Origin: Timema cristinae | Taxonomy: Eukaryota > Arthropoda > Insecta > Phasmatodea > Timematidae | DNA length: 64,000 bases | Direction of reading: 5' to 3' | Assembly: GCA_039000515.1 (NCBI GenBank) | Contig: JBCFYV010000524.1 | Span: 1 to 64,000 of the forward strand | Part shown: positions 11,395-22,290 of the stretch, one piece after another | Numbering within the stretch: position 1 is the stretch's first letter | Layout: each line of letters starts with the position of its first letter | Translations under genes and position numbers: made by a program | The notes under the pieces: generated by a model | Seen by the model: only the letters and a program-made list of their open reading frames with translations | Databases searched by the model: none | What the model was told of the DNA's origin: nothing

Positions 11395-11852
11395 TCCACG
11401 CGTTTTTATATGGAACGCGAACGGGATACTGACGCAGGCTCATGAATTAGAAGAACTTTTTAAAACATATGGAATCGATATAGGAAATCAACGAAATACA
11501 TCTAAATCAAAACAAGAAACTTAACTTTCTCGGCTACCATCTTTACAGAACAGATAGAATAGCAAACATCTGAACTAGAATAGCCGACTGATCAATAGGA
11601 ATGGACGCATATAGACGATCACGTGGACACTAAGGGATATACGGTAGTTGGGCCTGGCGAAACGACATTTCACCCCTCACACCCACTACAGAGGCCAGAC
11701 GTAATAGACGTGGTCTTGAACAATATAGGGGTGACACCGGAAGAGCTCTCGATTCTTAAAGCACTGGACTCAGACCACAACCCTATAGTGTGCGAGATTA
11801 CAAAAAACATAGAAATACATATAAAGAATATAAAAAAAACTAAAAAATACAA
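11395..11852 (+). pseudogene. Jockey ORF2 endonuclease remnant with internal deletion
   Basis: This is an apurinic-type endonuclease domain, which nicks target DNA in intact elements. The start is seen as WNANGILTQAHELEELF and a GYHLYRTDR block. The sequence then jumps at about 11,590-11,625 to GYTVVGPGETTFHP, losing the middle of the domain. It ends with DVVLNN and the catalytic-site block SDHNPIVCEI. The protein is non-functional because central catalytic residues are absent and there are stops. Confidence 0.8.
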
Positions 11853-12408
11853 GTAACTGGGAAGGGTTTAAAAGAACACTAAACGAAACATTACCCGACA
11901 ACATAAATATCACGACCACCGAAGAAGCAGACGCTACACTCCAGCTCTTTACAAGCACAGCACAAGAAGCATACAGAACCAACACAATAATAGAACAGGA
12001 CACGACTTGCGACGCCAACACCAAGACCTTGACTTTCTGCTCGCTCAGAAAAGAGAGGCAAGGAGAGACACAGAACATCGTAATACAGAGCAGCCTGCAA
12101 TATACTCACGGCACAAGTAAGACGTACAGTTAAAACTATCATATACAACAACTGGAACACACATCACTGACGCTGCCATAAACCCCAGCAGAGTCTGGAA
12201 AGTCACAAAACAGCTAAAATCAACTGGCAAAAAACCGGTTGGTACCGGCTATACACGGGGAGCACGGTATGGCCTATACAAGCTCAGAGAAAGCAGAGGT
12301 CATAGTGGTGACTCTGGAGAAACAATTTACACCAAACCAAAACCGAGAGACGCAGACTTCGTCAGGGACGCACAAAGATCAGTACGGGAATACCTATTTA
12401 GACCAATA

Positions 12409-13165
12409 GTGTTACGGGTGGACCCAATAACACCCGATGAATTGAACTACACAGTGAAACACCTCCCAAAAAATAAATCGCCAGGCCACGACAAACAATC
12501 AAATGAAACATTACAAAAATTACCACCGAGAGCACTACTCACGGTACAAACAATATTCAACGCTCTACTTACGCTTTGTCACTTCCCAGATGCATGGAAG
12601 CTGGTGACAGTAATAACTCTTCCTAAACCAGGAAAGGACCCAATGTTCCCTCAGAACAGAAGGCCTATTAGTCTCCTCCCCACTATGAGCAAACTATTTG
12701 AAAAACTAGTACTAAAAAGGATAAACAAATTTAGTGAAAAAAATGAGATCATCCAGAAAGTGCAGTTAGGTTTAAGGAAAAAGCACTCGACTATCCACCC
12801 CGTACTAAATTTAATTTAGGACGCTACAAAAGCTTTTGAAGAAAAATACACAACGTAGCAATATTTCTTGACGTATAAAAAGCATTTGACAGAGTCTGGC
12901 ACATAGGACTAATTCAAAAACTAATTAAATTCAACTACCCACAAAGGATCATCCACATTATCGCCAATTACCTTGCTCGAAGGAAGTTTCAGGTAGTCAT
13001 GGACGGAACAAACTCACCAGTACACGACATAAGGGCTGAGGTGCCCCAGGGATCTGCACCACACCTTTATAGCACATATACTTCAGACATCCCTATCCAT
13101 CCGCATATAAAAGTACGACTCTTTGCTGACGACACCATGGCCTACACCATCTATAAAAACATAAA
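12409..13165 (+). pseudogene. Jockey ORF2 reverse transcriptase remnant
   Basis: A 136-residue frame carries the classic LINE RT opening: KHLPKNKSPGHD, KLVTVITLPKPGKDP and RPISLLPTMSKLFEKL. It stops at 12,819. The palm continues in shifted frames with FLDV, KAFDRVWHIGLIQKL, VPQGSAP and the catalytic FADDT near 13,120-13,134. The mirrored frame 59,629-60,039 encodes the identical protein, so this stop is shared by both arms and is genuine decay, not an arm-specific error. Confidence 0.88.
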
Positions 13166-13800
13166 TTAAGCCAGTTTAAAAATGCAGAGGTACTTGGTAG
13201 AACTAAAAATTTGGTTCACGACTTGGAGGATCAAAGTTAATCCTACGAAATCAGCAGCTCTGATTATTAGCCGAGGATACAAATAACTCCCAGCGCCACT
13301 CACTTTATTTGACACAGAAATACCTGTTAAAAAAGATACAAAATATTTAGGCACTACAATAGACTCGAAACTATCCTGGAGAAGTCACATAGAGGATACG
13401 AACAAAAAAGCTACTGGGATATATGTACAATTATTCTACGCTCTAATCAAAGGAAGGGAACTAAACATTCACACCAAAACTGTCTTATACAAATCAATGA
13501 TACAACCGATAATATTGTACAACTGCGCAGTATGGAGCTACGGAGCTAAACACCTCACAGATAAACTACAAATCACACAAAACAATATACTCAGAACCAT
13601 TACTGGAGCACCCTGGCGCACTAGAACAACAGACCTACATGAAATGAATAAGTGCAAGCAGCTGCAAGACATATACAGGGAAAGGAACAAAAAACTCAAC
13701 GAGCAGAGAGACACACACACTAATGACTTAGTACGGGAACTAGGACGTTACGACCCTGATGAGCACAGACGCTACAAGAGACCACGGTTGGCGTAGACGA
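13166..13800 (+). pseudogene. Jockey ORF2 C-terminal region remnant
   Basis: After the FADDT motif, frame pieces encode the RT thumb (a TWRIKVNPTKSAAL-like stretch). An open frame at 13,497-13,796 includes ILYNCAVWSYGAKHL and NNILRTITGAPWRTRT, the typical end of Jockey ORF2. It stops with TAG at 13,794-13,796, followed by a short A-rich 3' tail. Confidence 0.8.
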
Positions 13801-13890
13801 GCGCTATTATTACTAAGTGTCTATTATAAGCTTAAAAAAAATTAAAATAACTACAAAATCTCTATATCTAATAAAAAAATAAATATTATG

Positions 13891-14352
13891 ATAATATCCC
13901 AAGTAGATTAGTAACTAGCCAAATTTACAATCGACGACAACCCAGCACCTCACCTACCCCATCGTTGATCCAGCCTCAGACCCGACCTTCACACACAAAT
14001 CGCTCATTTCATGCCATTACTACCTTAGTCATGGCCGGACGCCACGGGGATAACCGACTAGGTTGTCTACTTGCCAGAGGATAATACTGGCGTCGGGGTC
14101 AGCCCCTGATGGGAAATGAAATTGTAACCATCCGCGTCAAACCTAATCCCTACAGTCAAGACAACCTTTCGATTCTCTTCCCGGAAATCGACTCATGGAA
14201 TTCAAAATCTCATCATCATACCTTATACACACCTTCCCCCATCACAGTCAAGAAAATCCTCCCCAAATCCCGAGACCCAGCACAATCATTCATTATCACC
14301 AATGTCACCTCATAGTGTTAATTAATTACACAAATGTTTTGTACATGGTATT
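13891..14352. other. No recognised feature
   Basis: A moderately GC segment between the Jockey tail and the next tandem repeat. A 68-residue frame at 14,109-14,315 has no recognisable motif. This could be the 3' flank of the LINE or another decayed element. Confidence 0.4.
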
Positions 14353-14654
14353 AAGTTCATTCATGAGGTCAGGAGTCACGACAATGACTCCATACTCCAA
14401 CATAAGATCAGCCCTTTCACAGGTGACCTAGCTTGGCGTTTCTGTCAAGGTGGATATCTTGCGTCGGGCAACACAACCAATCACCTGTAGTATTCTGCAG
14501 GCTCATTTTATCGGTTCCATTTTATCAGGTTAATAAGTTCATTCGCAAGGTTAAGAGTCATGACAATGACTCGGTACTCAAATAGGAAATCAGCCCTTTC
14601 ACAGATGACCTAGCTTGGCGTAAATGTCAAGGTTGATATTCTGAGTCGGGCAAC
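14353..14654 (+). repeat. Tandem duplication, 182-bp period
   Basis: Two diverged copies (14,353-14,472 and 14,535-14,654) share AAGTTCATTC, GACAATGACT, CAGCCCTTTCACAG, GACCTAGCTTGGCGT and GTCGGGCAAC in the same order, with a constant offset of 182 bases. The mirror image is at about 57,795-58,096. Confidence 0.8.
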
Positions 14655-14675
14655 AGCCGAACGGAAGCCGATTCA

Positions 14676-15029
14676 GTGGTGACCCACCCTGGCGAACCAC
14701 CTTTACGAAAGAGCAAAATAAAGTTTCATTTTTTTAAAGAGCAATTTTGTTGGGACTCCTTTCACCGTTCCTACCTCCCACCGCGACTCACGTTGCCGGA
14801 ACTACTTATTACCTCCCACTGCGACTCCCGTTGCCGGGACTACTTCCTACCGCCCACCGTGACATTCATGTTGCCGGGACTCCCTTCCTTACCCCCACCC
14901 ACTAGACCCATGGGACTGGTGCCTAGCCACCAACTTCACCAAGAGACTGCACTTCGAATGATGCAACCCGCTACACCCGAAGACGCAGTTGGGGATGACA
15001 ACATCAGTAGGCCTATATTTAAAAAGTAA
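14676..15029 (+). other. Proline-rich open frame over a 38-bp minisatellite
   Basis: Three units of about 38 bp start at 14,771, 14,809 and 14,847 (CTACCTCCCACCGCGACTC, then a GTTGCCGG block). The 117-residue frame is mostly a translation of this array followed by a Pro-rich stretch. The upstream CAGTGGTGACCC could be the end of an LTR plus a primer-binding site, which would make this a decayed gag start, but no second LTR was found. I do not assign a function. Confidence 0.4.
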
Positions 15030-15734
15030 AACTAATTTAAAGCAATTTAGTTAAGATTAGAGTTGGACTACAAATTAATATAAAATCTGTTATGTATAAT
15101 GAGAACCAAAAAAGTAATACTAAGATATTAAGTTGAATAATTTATATTTGTATATCTTAGGAGTATATGTCATGTCCATCCAGTATAGTATAGAGATCAC
15201 AGAGGTTAAAAGAGTATAAGGTAGAGTCGTTCCCTATACAGGCCTTCATTCAGCTCTACTCTAGTGCGGCGCTGCTGTGATAGTAAATGCTTGTGTGTTT
15301 TTTGCGAGCTTTCCTATTATTTATGCGTGAAGTGTTACGAGTAATAACGTAACAATACTACCGTTGCCGTGTATAATAAAAGTAATCTAACTAAGGGATA
15401 TGGTGTTATACACAATACTTTAATAAATATTCTGATGTCAAACAAGATGTATTCACAACTGAACTGGATTGAAAATGGAATCCTGATTCGTATTTTATTT
15501 GCTAAGAACAATTTTTCCACGATGATTATGAACAAGACTTTCAGGCCTAACTGCTAAACTTTCCTAAGACAAACAAATTAAAAGGCCTGCTGTACCATCC
15601 CTTATTTGAGGTGTCTCCGAAAATGTTATTCAAGGGTAAAATACTACCCGTGAATCTAGGCATTATAATAGATTGACGAAACAAATACCGGTAGTAATTT
15701 ATATCATGGCGGGTAAAAATATTTGGAAAGGAAA
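15030..15734. other. No gene seen
   Basis: AT-rich DNA. Small frames on both strands (15,335-15,557) lack motifs and are mirrored only because the whole arm is duplicated. Confidence 0.5.
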
Positions 15735-16702
15735 ACAAAATATTTAAATTCAAATTATTGAAACAAAAATCTCTGGAAATCAATAGGCTCCGGAATATAC
15801 TTGTCTTTATATAATTGGATATACCAGTTTCCGGCTATAAAAATAACGATGGCTCAACAAATTTTGACAAACGAACACTCATTTTAATGGTTAGGAGTCC
15901 AGAATGTTGGGGAAAATAGTATTTTTCCACGAAAACCCGATTTTCACAAATAGTTTTTTTGACCATTGAAACCGTTATTTGCGTTATTGGTTAGGTAGCG
16001 GTAAATCTATAAATAAAATATATAGTTTTGGCTAAAAAATAATAATTGAATCTTTACTGTTGGTACGAACACAGGCATCACATCTTTCAATCTGCAAATA
16101 AAATATTTCTCTTTGGATGCTGCTGAATTCACTTTATATGTTAGTCTAAGCACATCTAGATTGAGATTGCCTGGATTGGGGAAGCATTATTTATTAATGA
16201 AATGTTGCTATCTTTAATTAACATTTAAATCAGTAATATCTATCATAATTCGCAAATTAAAAGGTTAAATTGTCAGTTACATAAAAATATTTTATACCTT
16301 TTGTTTCGAGCATGAACTATACAAATATATAAACGATACAATGATGCTTAAATATGTTTAGTATGTATTATAAGATCAAAAATGATAAAATTATTGAAGT
16401 TATACTTTTTTAGGCGCGTTATGAAAAAATGATGAGAGTGAAATTTTAAGATGCGCGCGCATCACTGTAACACAAAAGTAACAGGTTGAAGTTAAACCGC
16501 TCATTAAGTCTCGAAAAAAAAAAGCTACCAACAAAATAGAAATAGAACCTCTGTTAGTCGCGCATGTTGGTACGCTCGTCGCCTCTGATCACTGTTTTCA
16601 TATATAGAATATTTATCCACATGTTTCTAGTTTCTACATTCACAACACGTGTTTTAGTTTCATACAAGTGCGAATTATATATGTGCTAATAAATTATATT
16701 CA

Positions 16703-17580
16703 GTAGTGATTTAAATTGAATATTTTGATTAATATTATTTACTATTCGTAAATATTAGTGAAAAAATTTGTGCTTATAGACTTTTTCAAGTGCTCCAATA
16801 TAATTGAGGTTAACTATCCGTATGTATTATTTATTGATATAAATTAAAAAAAAATTTTTTGTATTTATTTATATTATTATTTTAAAGTTTAAGTTCCATT
16901 AATAAAACATTAATGTTTATAGAAACTTTAAGACTTATTTTAAAGTTATACTAACTGCCATATTTAGTGACGAGATGTCTTTGGACTTGGAGGAATACAA
17001 ACCTCTTTGGATCTAGACGAAGATTACACAGTTCGTAGTTTTGTTTTTTAATACAGCAAGAAATGCCATTGCGTTGTTTGAATGTAAAAATCCAACAATA
17101 AAAGGTACGTAATAGTTTTGTTACCACTGTCTAAATTGAAACAAATTTTGTGCTTGACATACGTTTTGTTATTTTAATTAATTCATTATTAATTGGAGTA
17201 CAGTTATGTAACTAATTGTATTTTAAGCCAATACAATAATATGCCGCCATTTAAATTTATTGAAGTGACAATCATGATTTAATAGTTGCGCCTACTCTTG
17301 AGTGGTGGCAAATAAAAGGCGCAACTTTGCTCTCAAATTGCGCCTGCTCCTTTTAGTGAATAGGGATTTGGAACATATTTCAAACTTGCACTGGCGCAAC
17401 TATTTGCTCCCCTTGGTGAATCCAGGCCCAGTAGTGATTTAAATTGAATATTTTGATTAATATTATTTACTATTCGTAAATATTAGTGAAAAAAATTGTG
17501 CTTATAGACTTTTTCAAGTACTACAATATAATTGAGGTTAACTATCCGTTATATATTATTTATTGATATAAATTAAAATA
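16703..17580 (+). repeat. Pair of about 148-bp direct repeats flanking 580 bp
   Basis: The block beginning CAGTAGTGATTTAAATTG occurs at 16,703-16,850 and again at about 17,432-17,580, nearly identical. Between them lie AT-rich DNA and, at 17,280-17,431, a segment with inverted GTTGCGCC/GGCGCAAC motifs ending in TGGTGAATCCAGGCC. The latter looks like one end of a MITE. This 880-bp unit is part of the insertion that makes the left half of the nested inverted repeat longer than the right half. Confidence 0.65.
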
Positions 17581-17984
17581 TTATTATTTAACATAATTAA
17601 TACTAAATATTATTAAATTATTTTTTATTTTTTAATGATGCCAAAGAAGTATAACTTCTCACGCGCGTACATAAGTACACACACACATTTTTTCTTGAAA
17701 TATGTTTTAAAATATTCATTTTAATTATTAAAATATGGGTTTTTGCGTTAATGTTTTTCAAATAATGAGTTTTGATATTCATTTTATCAAATAGTAACAC
17801 AATACAAATACAGTAAGTTCAGTTATGTTTTTATACTACAACGTAATTTCGAGGAATGATATTTCAAAGTAATGATATCTTTCCATATTCTTTCAAATAC
17901 AATAAGTTAAGTTATGTTTCCATGTTACTACTAAATTTTGAGGGGGGGGGGGTTATTTCAAAGTAATGTTTTGAATACCACATC

Positions 17985-18770
17985 TATCTTTTCATTCTTT
18001 CTCGGACACTTTCTCTCTTACACACACTCTCTTACACTCTCTTGTTCTGACTAAGACTTTTTCCCTCTCTAACACACTTTCTCCACTCACACACACTATT
18101 AAACAATCTTTCACACATTATATTTATCTCAATCATTCTTACACTCTCTTTAAACTCATTCTCTTTCTCTCAAACTATTTCTATCAAATTCTTCCTCTCT
18201 CTCAAACTATCTCTCACCCACTCTCACATTCTCCCTCTCTCTTACACACCCTTTCTGTCTAAAACACCCTCTTTGGCCCAAACTCTTTCTCTGTCTCAAA
18301 TTCTTTCTCAGACTCTCTCTTTCAAAATCACTCTTTCCCTCATTCATTTTCTGTCTCAAATTCTCTCTCTCGAAATTTATCACAATCAAATTATCTCTTT
18401 TGTCTCAAACTCTCTCTCAATCTCTCTTTTTATTATACTCTCGGTCTCAATCTTTATCTCTAACTCTCTTTCACTCAAAAATCTCTAACATTTTCTCTTT
18501 CTCTAAAATTTTCTCTCTCTATTTTTTTTCTCTCAAAGTTTCGCTTACACGCTCTCATATTTTATCTTTCTTTCACACAAAAACCCTCACAGCCTTTTTC
18601 ACAAAATTTCATTAACTCTCACACACTTTCTCTTTTTACACACATCCCTTACACACTTAATCAGGTACTCTTCGTGAAGTACTCTCTTTTACACACAAAT
18701 ACACTCTCACACTTTATTTCTGTGTCCCTCTCTCTCTCACACGCACATGCATGCTCACTTTCTCACAAAT
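17985..18770 (+). repeat. Polypyrimidine (CT-rich) tract
   Basis: About 790 bases of degenerate CTCTCTCAAA-type repeats with interspersed CACACA. Its frames are Ser/Leu/Phe-rich translations of the repeat and not genes. It is the inverted partner of the GA tract at 20,625-21,455. Confidence 0.85.
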
Positions 18771-19374
18771 AATGATAATAATACTGATGATGATGATGAT
18801 TATGATGAGGATCTAGTCAAACCCATCATTTAAGTTTATATATATGGCCATTATAATATTGATGTTCATTGGTAAAATTTATTTCATATGTCGCTATTAT
18901 ATCAATTTAATAATACAATAGGCCTGGCTAAAAAAATATGTTTATGTAGAGTTAACATTGCTTTAGTCCAGTAACTTTAGGCGAAAACGGACTTCACTTT
19001 AGAAAAATGCCAAATGAGTGAGCTGAATATTGGTTTCCACTTTCACTTTGCTTGTCTAAATAAGTTGTCAAAAGTCTCCATCATTCGATTGTATACATAC
19101 AATTTTACCGCGCGTAAACGGTACTGAATTTTAATTTATTTATTGTTTTTCTCTAATATCTTTTTTCCTATTAAGTTTATGACCATGACATATATTCAGT
19201 GTTGCCAACACTAGTACCTTACAGATCAGTAGCAATAACCTCACAAATTCAGTATATTTCAGTATATGTATTTAAAAATGGTAAAACATGATGATTATTA
19301 ATTATTTTATGAAACGTAGGTGGTATTACTCACCTGTGTTATTTATCCTCCTTTAACTTATTTTTTCTTCATTG

Positions 19375-19690
19375 CTGTTGACTCCAGTGGTCTCTGGGTA
19401 ATTTGCTCGCCGTAGGATTCGATGTTCGTGGGTTCAAACTCAGCCGGAATCGATGAATCTTTCTTGAGCGATGAAAATCCGTAGAACATATTCATTCAGA
19501 GGGGAAGTAACATGTTGATTGTGCTATGTAAGATAACCCCGTGGGTATGTGAAAATACTTTTCCTGGCAAAATTGGTAGGTCCTTTTGCTCTCGCTCATA
19601 GAAATTATCATGTGCTGATATAATCATTAGGTTCAGAAAGTGCACGTAAGATACTGTACCTAAAATAAATTTTAAAAAAATCAATGCTTT
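19375..19690 (+). repeat. Possible second tRNA-derived SINE
   Basis: A B-box-like GTGGGTTCAAACTC at about 19,428-19,441 lies about 45 bases after an A-box-like CAGTGGTCTCTGGGTAA, as in tRNA-derived SINE heads. The body runs to an A/T-rich end near 19,680. It lies in the spacer of the nested inverted repeat. A single copy per arm limits confidence. The mirror is at about 52,755-53,075. Confidence 0.4.
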
Positions 19691-20299
19691 GTGTGTCCGG
19701 AAGTACGTGTTACACTAGCTAGACAAAATAAGCTGTGACAAACTGTGTGTTTTAAAGTGAGTGGGTTTCTTCAGACTAGTGTAATAGCGCCTTCCTGTCT
19801 ATTCACTGTGACAGCCAACTTCTTGGAAGAGGGCTAAGCTTACAGCTGTTATCATACTACAAGGATTTTTGAAAGTTTTCAAGTTACAACGCTGCGTAGA
19901 AGCTTTTCCCTCCCACTCAGACCACCCCCTCCCCTTTCCTCTCCCACACATCCCATCATTTCAAAGAGCCAATGAGTGAAATTGGCAACATACGAACATT
20001 TTATTTTGAATTAATTAGTAGATCAGTAGAAAAGTTTAAAATCAGTAGGTTTGGCAACACTGAATATACCAACAAAGAAATAATATCGGAAATTTATATA
20101 CAAGAAAAGGCGGTATAGTGTATTGTAAACTACTAATCTATTGTTTTCGTTTGTAAAATTAAGATTATAGGATTGTTGGGGTAAAGCTCTATGTAGGAGA
20201 AATGTCAATGTTAATAGAAATAGTGTAACTATCTCGCATCAGTAGTGCTATCTATATCCAGATGAAACAACTAACAGTACTTTTTACATTCCGAAGTTA

Positions 20300-20425
20300 C
20301 CCGAAGGTTTTAAATTTGCATTTTAGGCCAAATGCCTTTAGGCTACATGACTTTTGTGAAGTTAATTTTTAGGCAAAATGACTTTAGGCCAAATGCCTTT
20401 AGGCCAACTGCACATCCCCAACTCT
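20300..20425. repeat. Short TTTAGGC(C)-type tandem motif
   Basis: Four to five close variants of AAATGCCTTTAGGC and TTTAGGCAAAATGAC occur within 120 bases. Related motifs lie in the opposite half of the nested repeat near 18,975-19,015. Confidence 0.55.
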
Positions 20426-20564
20426 ACATGAACATATTTTTTTAGCCAGGCCTATTGTATTATTAAATGTATATATTAGCGACGCATGGAATAAATTTTA
20501 CCCATGAACATCAATATCATAATTGCCATATACATAAACTTAAATGATGGGTTTGACTAGATAC

Positions 20565-20616
<52 letters not shown>
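20565..20616 (+). repeat. (ATT)n microsatellite
   Basis: About 17 uninterrupted ATT units. The mirrored tract at about 51,826-51,885 has an irregular unit (AATAAATAAT), one of many small differences between the arms. Confidence 0.95.
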
Positions 20617-20618
<2 letters not shown>

Positions 20619-20624
20619 GTGATA

Positions 20625-21394
20625 GAGTGTTTGTATGTGTGTGAGAAAGAGAAAATGAAAGAGTCTATGTAAGAGAGAAAGTATGTGAGGGAGAGTGGCT
20701 TATAAAGTGCGTGAGGGAATGTGTGTAAGAAAGAGAGAGTGTGTGAGAGAATGAGTGAAATTTTGGAAAATAAACTGTGAGAGGTATTGTGTGAAAGAAG
20801 GAGAAAAATATGGAAGCGTGAGAGAGAGACTTTGAAAGAGAAAGTTAGAGAGGAGACAATTTTAGAGAGAGAGAAAATGTTAGAGAAAGTTTGAGGGAAA
20901 GATAGTTAAAGAGAAAGATTGAGACCAAGAGTTTAACAAGAAAGATAGGTTGAGAGAGAGTTTGAGACATAGATAGATAGTTTGATTGAGATAAAGTTTG
21001 AGAGAAAGAATTTGAGAGATAAAGTGTTTGAGGAAAAAAGTAATTTAAAGAGAGAGAGTTGTAAAAGAATATGAGACATATGGAGAGAATTTGATCCAGA
21101 GAAAAGTTTGAGACAAAGAAGGTGTTTGAGACAGAGAGGGTGTTTGAGAGGGAAGGAAAATGTGAGAGAGAGTTTGAGAGAGACAAAGAGTTTGAGAGAA
21201 TGCGAGTCAGTTTAAAGAGAGTTTAAGAGTGAGTGTGATAAAGATAATGTGTGAAAGATTGTTTAATAGTGTAAGTTTAGAGAGTGTGTGAGGAGGAAAA
21301 AAGTTTTAGACAAAATGAGAGAAGATGTTTGAGAGAGTGTGTGATATAGAGAGAGTGTGTGTGTGAGAGAGAGAGAGTGTGTGTGATAGAGAGA

Positions 21395-21425
<31 letters not shown>

Positions 21426-21455
21426 AAAAAGGGAATGGGAAAAGGTATATGTAGT
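20625..21455 (+). repeat. Polypurine (GA-rich) tract
   Basis: About 830 bases of GAGAGAGTTTGAGA-type repeats, nearly all purine plus T, with (GT)n islands at 21,355-21,410. It is the inverted counterpart of 17,985-18,770. Predicted frames are low-complexity. Confidence 0.85.
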
Positions 21456-22290
21456 ACACAAAACATTACTTTGAAATATCATTCCCTCAAAATTACGTGG
21501 TAGCATGGAAACATAACTTAACTTGTTATATTTGCATTGTATTACTATTTGATAAAATGAATATAAAAAAAATTATTTGAAAAAAAATGAATGCCAAAAC
21601 CCTTATTTATATGTTTAAAATGGCTATTTAAAAAAAAATCTAGATAATTTTATCGTTTTTTATCTTACAATGATGTTTAGTATGTTTAGTATGTATTATA
21701 TCACTATATATATTTTTATAGCTCATGCGCGAATCAAAATTAATAAAATATTCCTATGAAACTTACAACTTAACCTTTTAATTTGTGAATTATGATCTAT
21801 ATTAATTTAAATACGAATTAAAGATAGTAATATTCCAATAATAAATTAATGCTTCCTCAGTCCAGGCAATCTTAATAAAGATGTGTTTTGACCAGCATCT
21901 AAAGTGAAATCAGCATGCAAAAAGAAATATTTTATTTTGCAGATTGAAATATGTGATTACTGTGTTCGGATCAACAATAAAGATTCAATTATTATTTTTT
22001 GCCAAAGATATAATTATATTTTATTCATAGATATACATCCATGCAGCAAATAATGGTTTCATGGTGAAAACTAACTATGAAAATCGGTTTTCGCAGAAAA
22101 ATACTTCTTTTCCCGACATTCCGGACTCCTAACCGTTAGAATGAGTGTTCGTTTGTCAAAATCGGTTCAGCCATTTCCTCGTAATTTTTATAACCCGAAA
22201 CAGGTATATCAATCTCTATATAAGATAGGTATGCTCCTGAGCATACGGATTTACAGAGATTCTCGTTTAAACATTCTGTTTTTCTTTTGT

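Larger units (their letters stand above)
10366..13890 (+). mobile_element. Jockey-type non-LTR retrotransposon, 5'-truncated
   Basis: It contains an ORF1 remnant with zinc knuckles, then ORF2 with endonuclease, reverse transcriptase and a C-terminal tail, in the standard order of the Jockey clade. The N-terminal part of ORF1 is missing, the endonuclease has an internal deletion, and many frameshifts are present. The 3' end is A-rich (about 13,840-13,890). Its 5' edge abuts gypsy gag on the opposite strand. No clear target-site duplication was found. Confidence 0.85.
15735..22290. repeat. Nested imperfect inverted repeat (6.5 kb)
   Basis: Within the left arm, 15,735-16,400 and 17,690-19,270 are the diverged reverse complement of 20,020-22,290. 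Shared blocks, outside in, are: TTTTGACAAACGAACACTCA with GGTTAGGAGTCC; GATTGCCTGGA; AATTAAAAGGTTAA; ATTTTATCAAATAGTAA; the CT versus GA tracts; TCTAGTCAAACCCATCATTT; AATACAATAGGCCTGGCTAA; and AGTGTTGCCAAC. The left half carries an extra 1.3 kb (about 16,410-17,690). A spacer of about 750 bases separates the halves. It may be a transposon with long terminal inverted repeats, but no transposase or target duplication is seen. Confidence 0.8.

Noticed and set aside
10457..12230. Minus-strand frames overlapping the Jockey element
   Set aside because: Antisense shadows of the LINE coding sequence, without independent motifs.
14316..14690. Possible LTR beginning TGTTAATTAATT and ending before TGGTGACCC
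   Set aside because: No second LTR and no convincing primer-binding site or polypurine tract. Kept only as a remark.
18207..18615. Serine/leucine-rich frames over the CT and GA tracts (also 20,845-21,506 and the mirrors)
   Set aside because: Translations of simple repeats without any domain or plausible gene structure.
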